Positions 1-5,195 of a DNA stretch of 8,267 bases are shown here, in pieces (within the stretch, counting starts at the first letter, position 1; every line of letters starts with the position of its first letter). A program made the position numbers and the translations under genes. Below the pieces are notes generated by a model. The model had not been told where the DNA came from. It did not search any database and saw nothing but the letters and a program-made list of their open reading frames with translations. Origin of the DNA: Oscillibacter sp. UBA6647. GTDB lineage: Bacteria; Bacillota; Clostridia; Oscillospirales; Oscillospiraceae. Location: the NCBI GenBank assembly GCA_002455655.1, contig DKLF01000001.1, forward strand, positions 1 to 8,267, given 5' to 3'.

Positions 1-5
1 TTTTG

Positions 6-212
6 TTAGCAGGACTCCTTAAATTTTATTTGATTGTGTTGGCTAATCAGATTCTCTGTAAGATGTAATCCCACATTTGCAAAGATAGCAATAATTGTGC
101 CATTTTTTAAAATGATATCTCGTAAAAATTCACAATATTTCCTTGAAGAGAGGAAAGCAAATAAGGCCAACAATTGCAGGCGGTTTAAAGGCTTGTCCCA
201 TTGTTCGGACAT
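6..212 (-). CDS. Possible small hypothetical protein (68 aa), doubtful
   Basis: An ATG at 210-212 opens a 68-residue frame beginning MSEQWDKPLN and ending KFKESC. It is hydrophobic in the middle (LLALFAF, then IIAIFANVGLHL) but has no recognisable domain. No good ribosome binding site precedes the ATG; a GGGG run lies about 11 nt upstream, which is weak. A longer version with a GTG start at 251 has no better signal. The DNA is AT-rich, unlike the neighbouring genes. It lies beyond the putative terminator of the CoA-transferase operon. It could be a remnant of a longer gene or a chance frame. I do not recognise it and give it no function. Confidence 0.18.
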   Translation of the reverse strand: MSEQWDKPLNRLQLLALFAFLSSRKYCEFLRDIILKNGTIIAIFANVGLHLTENLISQHNQIKFKESC

Positions 213-224
213 AATCCGATCTGC

Positions 225-279
225 CCCGCGAAAAAAAGAGACTGCCAACACAAGTTGTTTTCAACTCGTTTTTTGCGGG
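225..279. repeat. Long imperfect hairpin with A/T arms
   Basis: The outer arms CCCGC (225-229) and GCGGG (275-279) pair. Inside them a run of A's (231-237) faces six T's (269-274), and an inner hairpin AGTTG-TTTT-CAACT (253-266) sits near the centre. Read on the plus strand, the inner hairpin followed by CGTTTTTT resembles a weak rho-independent terminator. Read on the minus strand, CTC is followed by seven T's. It may be a bidirectional terminator between the CoA-transferase operon and whatever lies to the left. Confidence 0.4.
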
Positions 280-353
280 TGCGATATAAAAATGACTTAT
301 CAGACAACCCCGCGAGATTCATCCGCAGCAGGGAAAAGGCGCGCTTTAGAGAA

Positions 354-372
354 ACACCGGCCTTTTCGGTGT
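354..372 (-). terminator. Candidate terminator of the CoA-transferase operon
   Basis: In minus-strand sense a hairpin ACACCG-AAAAGGC-CGGTGT begins only nine bases past the TAA of the CoA-transferase B subunit and is followed by TTCTCT. A second register, AAACACC with GGTGTTT, also pairs. The stem is short and the U-tract broken, so termination may be inefficient, but the position directly after the last gene supports the call. Confidence 0.45.
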
Positions 373-380
373 CTTGGTGT

Positions 381-1043
381 TTAGGTCCCCAGCATTGTTT
401 GCAGGTTGTCCGCCACACTGAGCGGGGCTTCGGTGGCCGCACGAACGGCTTCCACCGTGTATTCAGGATTGATTTCCGTCAGCAGCAGGCCCCGGTCCGT
501 GACCTTCATAACGCCCATTTCTGTGATAATGGTGGTGACGCAGTTTACTGCCGTGTAGGGCAGGGTGCACTTTTTCAGAATCTTGGGTTTTCCCTTGGCG
601 GTGTGCTCCATGGCAACGATGCACTGCTTTGCCCCCACACACAGATCCATGGCTCCGCCCATTCCCGACATCTTTTTGCCGGGAATGATCCAGTTTGCCA
701 GACTACCTTCCTCGTCAACCTCCAGCGCGCCCAAAATACAGGCGTCCACATGGCCGCCGCGAATCAGGGCGAAATTGGTGGCAGAATCCGTGAAGGCCCC
801 ACCGGTGAGGACGGAGGAGGGGGCACCGCCTGCGTCCGTCACGTGATAGGGCGCATAATGCCCGTCCTCTTCGCCGGGCCGTTCGCCGGCTCCGACAATG
901 CCAAGCTCGGCGTGAATCGTCACTTCGATGTCCTTTGGCAGGAAGGACGGAATCATGGTGGGCAGGCCGATGCCAAGATTCACAATGTCCCCGTTTTTCA
1001 ATTCCTTTGCCGCACGGGCGGCAATCACTTCCTTCGCGTTCAC
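381..1043 (-). CDS. 3-oxoacid CoA-transferase, subunit B (family I, AtoA/ScoB-like)
   Basis: This 220-residue protein is the beta subunit of a family I CoA-transferase, which moves CoA between an acyl-CoA and a free acid through a glutamyl-CoA thioester. The N-terminal GDIVNLGIGLPT (18-29) is the family glycine-rich strand-loop. Glu46 in HAELGIVGAG lies where the family carries its catalytic glutamate, usually SENG; here the Asn is replaced by Leu. The later GGAFTDSA, KMSGMGGAMDL and AVNCVTTIITE blocks match the family, and length is normal. The start is a GTG at 1041-1043 whose GTGA overlaps the TGA stop of subunit A by 4 nt, implying coupled translation. The adjacent acetoacetate-producing BKACE makes acetoacetate the likely CoA acceptor. 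The substrate is inferred, so no gene symbol is given. Confidence 0.9.
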   Translation of the reverse strand: MNAKEVIAARAAKELKNGDIVNLGIGLPTMIPSFLPKDIEVTIHAELGIVGAGERPGEEDGHYAPYHVTDAGGAPSSVLTGGAFTDSATNFALIRGGHVDACILGALEVDEEGSLANWIIPGKKMSGMGGAMDLCVGAKQCIVAMEHTAKGKPKILKKCTLPYTAVNCVTTIITEMGVMKVTDRGLLLTEINPEYTVEAVRAATEAPLSVADNLQTMLGT

Positions 1044-1735
1044 TGTGCTGCGCCCCCCTCCACGATATAGTCCACCAAGATTCCCATGGTCATTACATCT
1101 TCTGGCTGAATTTCGCCAATGTTCACCAACTGCTCCGTCTCCACAATTACCAGCTCGGCGGCACCTGCCATAGGGACGTTAAAATTGCGCATGGTCCCCT
1201 TATACCAAACGTTGCCTGCCATGTCGGTTTTATAGCCGCCAAGCAGCGCCACGTCGGCCTTCAGCGCCTTCATCAGGAGATAGTCCCTGCCGTCAATTGA
1301 GAGTTTGCGATTTGTGAGAGGGCTTTCCTCCACAACAGTACCCACACCCACCGGCGTCAAAACGCCGCCCAGTCCCGCGCCCCCTGCACGGATCATTTCC
1401 GCAAGGGAGCCTTGCGGAACCAAGTTCACCTCCAGCGTTCCTTCCATCGACTGCTGCCCCACCTCGGGCGACATGCCCACATGGGTGGCAATGACCCGCT
1501 TCACCTTGCGCCAGTGAATCAGACCGGCCACGCCGTAATAGGGCTCGCCCCCCGGACCGACTTCCCGGGCCATGTCGTTTCCAATCAGGGTGAAGTCGCC
1601 CTTATCTGATTTAATCAGCTCGTCAATAATTGCATGGGCCTGCCCGCAGCCCAGAAAGCCGCCAATCATAATAGTTGCGCCGCTGGGAATCAGCGCCGCC
1701 GCTTCCTTTGCGGAAATCACCTGTTTATTTGCCAC
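1040..1735 (-). CDS. 3-oxoacid CoA-transferase, subunit A (family I, AtoD/ScoA-like)
   Basis: This 231-residue alpha subunit pairs with the overlapping B subunit. It has the family glycine-rich CoA-binding motif GGFLGCG (25-31) and the hallmark stretch VPQGSLAEMIRAGGAGLGG (106-124) followed by LTPVGVGT (126-133). The family usually has a proline after the last glycine of the first motif; here it is GQAH. The start is a GTG at 1733-1735 with a GGAGGA box at 1742-1747. An ATG 4 nt upstream is out of frame and meets a stop after four codons, so it cannot start this gene. The gene begins 28 nt after the BKACE stop and is clearly in the same transcript. Likely role: activating acetoacetate from the BKACE reaction as acetoacetyl-CoA while recycling CoA from the other product. 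Confidence 0.9.
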   Translation of the reverse strand: MANKQVISAKEAAALIPSGATIMIGGFLGCGQAHAIIDELIKSDKGDFTLIGNDMAREVGPGGEPYYGVAGLIHWRKVKRVIATHVGMSPEVGQQSMEGTLEVNLVPQGSLAEMIRAGGAGLGGVLTPVGVGTVVEESPLTNRKLSIDGRDYLLMKALKADVALLGGYKTDMAGNVWYKGTMRNFNVPMAGAAELVIVETEQLVNIGEIQPEDVMTMGILVDYIVEGGAAQ

Positions 1736-1741
1736 GCATGT

Positions 1742-1747
1742 TCCTCC
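1742..1747 (-). promoter_or_regulatory. Ribosome binding site that fixes a GTG start
   Basis: In minus-strand sense GGAGGA is followed by ACATGC and then the GTG of CoA-transferase subunit A. The spacing suits the GTG. The intervening ATG opens only ATG-CGT-GGC-AAA-TAA, so the GTG is the real start. Confidence 0.75.
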
Positions 1748-1763
1748 ATTTCGTGAGTGTATC

Positions 1764-2690
1764 TTAGAAATTTACGCGGTCAGTGCCCTTGAGCTTCAAA
1801 ATCGCCCGGGCTTCTTCCGCCGTGGCCACCCCGCGGCCCAGAATATGCGCCGACGAGGCAGCTGCCTGAATCTGCTCCGCATTGGATTTGGCCAGCACCC
1901 GGGGGCGGATGTACAGGTTGTCCTCAAGGCCCACGCGGGCATTGCCGCCCATGGCTATCGCCGCCGTGATCATGGGGAACTGATGTCTTCCGGCCGCCGC
2001 GCAGGACCAGTTGAATTCGTCAAGCTGCTTTTCAGCGGTGCTGCGCAGGAACACCAGATTGTCCACCGATGCGGGCAGCCCGCCCTGAATCCCCATGACG
2101 AATTGCAGATAAATGGGGCACTTCAAAATGCCTTGCTTTTTGAAATAGGCAATGTTGTTGATCATGCCTGCGTCATAGACTTCAAACTCGGGAATGGTGC
2201 CATTTTCCTGCATGGTGTGAATGTAGGTGTCCAGTCCCTGATAGGTATTGGCAAAGACGTTGTCGTAAGTGCCTCCCAGATATTTTTTCTCCCACGCGGG
2301 GGCGTCGTCCGTCAACTGTGGAACAAGACCGGCCAAAACAAAATTCATGGAGCCTGCGTTGCAGGAGGCCAGTTCCGGCTTCATATCGGGGACCACCGAC
2401 AAACGCTCCTGAACCGTCATCATCTGGCTGGCTCCGGTGGTGATGCAGATGATGACGTCGCATTCCTCCTTGATGGCGCTCACCATCTGGCGCATCAATT
2501 TGAGATCGGAGGACGGCTCTCCGGTTTTGGGATCTCTTGCGTGCAGATGCACCACGGCCGCGCCTGCCCGGGCCGCGCCAACCGCCTGCGCAACGATATC
2601 CTCCGGCGTAATCGGCAGGTATGGGCTCATACTGGATACATGAACCGCGCCGGTGATGGCGGCAGTCAAGATTACCTTATTATTTTTCAT
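1764..2690 (-). CDS. Beta-keto acid cleavage enzyme (BKACE / DUF849 / Kce family)
   Basis: This 308-residue TIM-barrel protein belongs to the zinc-dependent BKACE family, whose best-known member is 3-keto-5-aminohexanoate cleavage enzyme of lysine fermentation. Family members condense a beta-keto acid with acetyl-CoA, releasing acetoacetate and a new acyl-CoA. The hallmark VVHLHARD supplies His48 and His50 as zinc ligands with Arg52 and Asp53 beside them; NARVGLEDN contains Glu256, the expected third ligand. ITTGAS (84-88) and the YDAGMI (172-177) strand are also typical. The ATG at 2688-2690 was chosen because AAAGGGG lies 7 nt upstream and homology starts there; the open frame extends upstream to 2876 only inside the aldolase gene. 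It starts 17 nt after the aldolase stop. The KDD and KAL partners of lysine fermentation are absent here, so a different keto acid is possible. Confidence 0.92.
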   Translation of the reverse strand: MKNNKVILTAAITGAVHVSSMSPYLPITPEDIVAQAVGAARAGAAVVHLHARDPKTGEPSSDLKLMRQMVSAIKEECDVIICITTGASQMMTVQERLSVVPDMKPELASCNAGSMNFVLAGLVPQLTDDAPAWEKKYLGGTYDNVFANTYQGLDTYIHTMQENGTIPEFEVYDAGMINNIAYFKKQGILKCPIYLQFVMGIQGGLPASVDNLVFLRSTAEKQLDEFNWSCAAAGRHQFPMITAAIAMGGNARVGLEDNLYIRPRVLAKSNAEQIQAAASSAHILGRGVATAEEARAILKLKGTDRVNF

Positions 2691-2707
2691 CAAATTGCCC
2701 CTTTCCG

Positions 2708-3505
2708 TTATTCCTTCACAAGGTTTCTGACCTCTTGAAAGTGTTGCTTGGTGCGGCTGTGAAAAAAGCCAAGATCGTTCATGCAGGTGACAAGCTGAAA
2801 GCCCTGACAGATACGCCGGGCTGCGTCGTCGGCGCTGGCGGTCACAATGCCGGGAATAATTCCGTGTCTTTTGCATGCCGCCAAAATGCGATCAATTGCC
2901 GCCACCATCTCCGGCGCTTCTACCTTATGATTGGCGGAGGAATCGGCCTTGAACTGAATTCCCATCTCCAGAGACAAGTCGCCCGTGCCGATAAAAATTG
3001 CGTCCAGACCCGGCGTTGCGGCAATTTCTTCAATATTGTTCAGACCCTCGAGGGACTCGCACTGAACAATGCACAGGGTATTGTCGTTGGCGTTTTTCAC
3101 ATAGTCGTCGTATGCGCCCCAGCGGGGACCGCGTCCGCCGTTGGCCCCGCGCTTACCAAGGGGAGGATATTTTAAGTACTGCACTGCGTGCTCCGCTTGG
3201 GAGGGGGTCCCCACCAGCGGGGCCATCACGCCGTGGACACCCACGTCCAGCATCCGGCTCATCATGGGCGCGTCGTCCGGGTCGTAAACCCGGACCAGCG
3301 GCGCCATACCGTACAGCTCTGAGGCGCGGCACATCTGGACGATGCTCTCTGTATCTGTCTCCGCGTGCTCGCAGTCAATCATCACGAAGTCCAGTCCGCC
3401 AAGGCCCAGAATCTCGCAGTTCACCGCCGAGCCGGAGGCCACAAAGGCTCCCAGCGCATAGCCGTTTTCCGCAATTTTTTCCCGGACCAAATTACGCATT
3501 TTCAT
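2708..3505 (-). CDS. HpcH/HpaI-family aldolase (2-keto-3-deoxy acid aldolase type)
   Basis: This 265-residue class II, metal-dependent aldolase belongs to the HpaI family, whose members reversibly cleave 2-keto-3-deoxy acids to pyruvate and an aldehyde. Key residues are visible: His47 in DCEHAE (general base), Arg72 in PLVRVYD (pyruvate carboxylate), the YPPLGKRG loop (113-120), and the metal ligands Glu150 in QCES and Asp176 in FIGTGDLS. Length is typical. The start is the ATG at 3503-3505 with AAAGGATAG upstream; a second ATG two codons later is poorer. The BKACE gene follows after 17 nt, so the two are co-transcribed. A strong hairpin in the 149 nt before this gene suggests it may be expressed separately from the cupin and DUF169 genes. 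The true substrate cannot be read from the sequence; 4-hydroxy-2-oxo acid and sugar-acid cleavage are both possible. Confidence 0.88.
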   Translation of the reverse strand: MKMRNLVREKIAENGYALGAFVASGSAVNCEILGLGGLDFVMIDCEHAETDTESIVQMCRASELYGMAPLVRVYDPDDAPMMSRMLDVGVHGVMAPLVGTPSQAEHAVQYLKYPPLGKRGANGGRGPRWGAYDDYVKNANDNTLCIVQCESLEGLNNIEEIAATPGLDAIFIGTGDLSLEMGIQFKADSSANHKVEAPEMVAAIDRILAACKRHGIIPGIVTASADDAARRICQGFQLVTCMNDLGFFHSRTKQHFQEVRNLVKE

Positions 3506-3579
3506 ATCGATCTATCCTTTCCATGCCCGGTCTGACGCATCATTTTTGAAGGTCAACGGGCTGCGGTTTCTTTTAATTA

Positions 3580-3613
3580 AGTACAGAGGCCGGTTTTCAC
3601 AGGCCTCCGTACT
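3580..3613 (-). terminator. Strong intergenic hairpin between cupin and aldolase genes
   Basis: In minus-strand sense AGTACGGAGGCC pairs over 12 bp, with one G-U, to GGCCTCTGTACT around a 10-nt loop. The sequence after it is TAATTAAAAG, not a clean U-run, so it may be a weak terminator, a processing site or an mRNA-stabilising structure rather than an efficient terminator. It splits the block into cupin/DUF169 and aldolase/BKACE/CoA-transferase parts. Confidence 0.45.
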
Positions 3614-3617
3614 AAAA

Positions 3618-3641
3618 TGTTCTTCATTGAAAATCCCTGCG
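3618..3641. repeat. Left arm of a 24 bp inverted repeat flanking the cupin gene
   Basis: The plus-strand bases here match the reverse complement of 4172-4195 at 22 of 24 positions; only the two bases in the middle (TTG versus AAG) differ. The arm lies 13 nt beyond the cupin stop codon. See the finding for interpretation. Confidence 0.75.
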
Positions 3642-3654
3642 GAGTGTGAAAAAG

Positions 3655-4131
3655 TTATCCTCTGACCTCAGCGTCGGTATCCTGCGGCTCGGTCAGGTCG
3701 GGAACCTCCCGACCGCCTGCATCCCAGTCGATATCATATTCGGATTTCAGCCACGCCTTGTACTCATCGCAGCTTGAAGAGCGTTTGGGAGACATGATAT
3801 CCATCTGATAGCACGGGCCCTGAGAGCGATAAACCTGCGCGTAGTGCACATAGTGAGGGGGAACGTTGACCCAGCAGCCGGGGGACAGGCGGTAGGGAAC
3901 ACCGTCCACCCAATAGTCGCACTCGCCCTTGACGACGGTTGCAATCTGCTCGTTGGGGTGGGTGTGGGGTCCGATGGGCATTCCGTTGAACATCTGGCCC
4001 AAGCACATGTGCATGTTGGCGGCCTCCATTGCAAAGCACTTCATGTAGCACATAACCTTGCCGTCAACATCCTTTCTGTGATTGGGCATCCAGGGGAGAT
4101 CGTTATAGTTGCCGTACATAATTTTAGCCAT
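3655..4131 (-). CDS. Single-domain cupin protein
   Basis: This 158-residue protein carries one cupin beta-barrel, a fold used for metal-bound small-molecule chemistry or for ligand sensing. Motif 1 is GPHTHPNEQIATVVKGE (54-70): His56, His58 and Glu61/Gln62 are the probable metal ligands. Motif 2 is LSPGCWVNVPPHYVHYAQV (82-100), where His93 or His96 completes the site. The C-terminal tail (about 115-158) is charged and acidic, with no domain I recognise. The start ATG at 4129-4131 has AAAGGA upstream. The DUF169 gene ends 74 nt upstream. A nearly perfect 24 bp inverted repeat surrounds this gene and no other. Role in the pathway is inferred only: an isomerase, epimerase, dioxygenase or stabilising protein acting on the keto acid would fit. 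No catalytic assignment is justified. Confidence 0.85.
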   Translation of the reverse strand: MAKIMYGNYNDLPWMPNHRKDVDGKVMCYMKCFAMEAANMHMCLGQMFNGMPIGPHTHPNEQIATVVKGECDYWVDGVPYRLSPGCWVNVPPHYVHYAQVYRSQGPCYQMDIMSPKRSSSCDEYKAWLKSEYDIDWDAGGREVPDLTEPQDTDAEVRG

Positions 4132-4171
4132 GATTCAGTTTCCTTTCAGATTCGTTTATTTGTCTTTTCAG

Positions 4172-4195
4172 CGCAGGGATTTTCTTTGAAGAACA
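4172..4195. repeat. Right arm of the inverted repeat flanking the cupin gene
   Basis: This is the reverse-complement partner of 3618-3641 (22/24 identical), in the 74 nt gap between the DUF169 and cupin genes, about 41 nt upstream of the cupin ATG. Beyond the 24 bp the inner flanks still show a shared TGAAAA after a small gap. No target-site duplication is evident outside the arms. Confidence 0.75.
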
Positions 4196-4205
4196 GGGGA
4201 TCGCG

Positions 4206-4967
4206 TCAAAACTCCAGATAGCTCTGAGGAAGACCCTCCAGAATATCGGAGGTCAGGCTGTAAGATGCAATGGGATAGCGCAGGCCGTTTTTACTCAGCC
4301 CTTCCAAACCGTTCACCGCGCGCACCAAGTCCTGAGGGGAAAAGGTCAGCCGTAATTCGTTTTCCCCCATACCGGCAAACTTTTTATCCGCATAGCACGG
4401 CAGGCTCATAGACGGCTCTCCTGTCAGAAATGTCCGCACCCAGGAGTCAGAGCAGGTAGACTCGCCCACAAAGGTGAAATTCAGTTTTTTATAGTCCTCA
4501 AACTGATACCCGGACAACAGTAAAAACGCCTGCGCGGGACTCATGTACAGCACGCATACGTCCGGCTGAATCCGCCCCGCCGTCAGCGGCGACGCCACCA
4601 CGGCAATGTACTCCGGCGGCACGCAGTTCAGCGCCTGATTGTGCGCTTTTGCCGCCTCAAGATTGTTAAACCAGACGCCGTTGAAGATTTCCCCGGAATA
4701 CCACTTTTCGTCCCGTTCAAACATCCCGTTGATTCCACGGCAATAATTTGCGTGCACGTTTTCAAACTTGCAGGCGCTGGTCCAGTTATACTGAGCGGCA
4801 TGCCCCACAATGGTGCACGGCGGCAGATGTTTCTTATGAATCCGTACCTTCGGGATACTTTGCAGCTCCTCCTCCGTTTTGATCCATTTCATGGCAACAG
4901 GAGGCGTTTGCAGGCGCAGCAGCTTTGTCAGCCGCGCGACAATACTTTCCCAGTCATAGTTTTCCAT
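4206..4967 (-). CDS. DUF169 family protein
   Basis: This 253-residue protein matches the DUF169 family (COG2043), which has no established biochemical role. The family opening is visible as LLRLQTPPVAMKW (16-28). Seven cysteines occur, at 51, 66, 76, 115, 138, 172 and 191. Cys172 in GESTCSD and Cys191 in SLPCYAD lie in the family-typical C-terminal half, and ELRLTFSPQDL (204-214) resembles the conserved late block. The cysteines could bind a metal or cluster, but that is inference. The ATG at 4965-4967 is preferred over an in-frame TTG at 4991; a GAGAGGAAGG box precedes it at slightly long spacing (about 12 nt). It is the first gene of the minus-strand block, divergent from the epimerase-like gene. 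The product is probably cytoplasmic, since no signal peptide or membrane segment is seen. Confidence 0.8.
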   Translation of the reverse strand: MENYDWESIVARLTKLLRLQTPPVAMKWIKTEEELQSIPKVRIHKKHLPPCTIVGHAAQYNWTSACKFENVHANYCRGINGMFERDEKWYSGEIFNGVWFNNLEAAKAHNQALNCVPPEYIAVVASPLTAGRIQPDVCVLYMSPAQAFLLLSGYQFEDYKKLNFTFVGESTCSDSWVRTFLTGEPSMSLPCYADKKFAGMGENELRLTFSPQDLVRAVNGLEGLSKNGLRYPIASYSLTSDILEGLPQSYLEF

Positions 4968-4992
4968 GATGTCACTGTCCCTTCCTCTCAAT

Positions 4993-5037
4993 GACAGGAC
5001 CTTCTTGCCGGGCTGATTCGGCCCGATACATCCTGTC
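4993..5037 (-). repeat. Nested inverted repeat in the DUF169 leader
   Basis: The outer arms GACAGGA (4993-4999) and TCCTGTC (5031-5037) and the inner arms CGGGC (5009-5013) and GCCCG (5021-5025) are perfectly complementary, separated by an asymmetric internal loop and a 7-nt apical loop. In the minus-strand transcript this would fold just upstream of the DUF169 ribosome binding site. As DNA it lies about 100 bp upstream of the sigma-54 motif, where an enhancer site could be. Confidence 0.55.
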
Positions 5038-5113
5038 CGCCTTTTGTAATAGCTTTTTGGATGTCAAGTTAACGATATTTTTAAAATTTTTATTTTTTAC
5101 TTTTAAGGGACGT

Positions 5114-5130
5114 TTGGCATCGGTTTTGCT
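5114..5130 (+). promoter_or_regulatory. Sigma-54 (RpoN) promoter upstream of the epimerase-like gene
   Basis: TTGGCATCGGTTTTGCT fits the -24/-12 consensus TTGGCAC-N5-TTGCW. The invariant GG is at 5116-5117 and the invariant GC at 5128-5129, exactly 12 nt apart. The predicted start is near 5141, inside an AT-rich tract, giving a leader of about 55 nt before the ATG at 5196. An overlapping sigma-A reading (TTGGCA, 16 nt, TAATTA) is possible but weaker. Confidence 0.65.
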
Positions 5131-5195
5131 TTTCTTAATTAAATATCAAACAAATCTTGAAAATAAAAACTATGAATCAGAAAGGATAGACAGAT

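Larger units (their letters stand above)
1..380. other. AT-rich gap after the CoA-transferase operon; no convincing gene
   Basis: This stretch is clearly more AT-rich than the operon beside it. The only candidate gene is a 68-codon minus-strand reading frame, listed separately with low confidence. Two hairpins are visible: one just beyond the CoA-transferase stop codon and a long A/T-armed one at 225-279. On the minus strand an AAGGAG box lies at 15-20, so another minus-strand gene may start just left of the window, although the spacing to the edge (14 nt) is already long for a ribosome binding site. Confidence 0.5.
4968..5195. promoter_or_regulatory. Divergent promoter region between DUF169 and epimerase-like genes
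   Basis: These 228 nt separate two divergently read genes. The left half is GC-rich and structured (nested inverted repeat, 4993-5037). The right half (about 5060-5195) is very AT-rich and holds the sigma-54 motif at 5114-5130. For the minus-strand block a TATTAC -10-like hexamer with a poor -35 is the best I can find, so its promoter is not resolved. The epimerase-like gene has AAAGGA at 5181-5186 as ribosome binding site. Confidence 0.6.

Noticed and set aside
201..1070. 289-codon plus-strand frame
   Set aside because: It lies almost entirely opposite the CoA-transferase B gene; its sequence is the high-GC shadow of that gene and matches no family.
2691..2876. Upstream extension of the BKACE reading frame by 62 codons
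   Set aside because: It lies within the aldolase gene in another frame, is basic and low-complexity, and the ATG at 2690 has the ribosome binding site and the family N-terminus.
3506..3579. TTGACC as -35 of an internal promoter before the aldolase
   Set aside because: No acceptable -10 hexamer at 16-18 nt.
4968..4991. TTG start for the DUF169 gene
   Set aside because: It adds eight residues unlike the family start; the ATG at 4967 is preferred and has a purine-rich box upstream.
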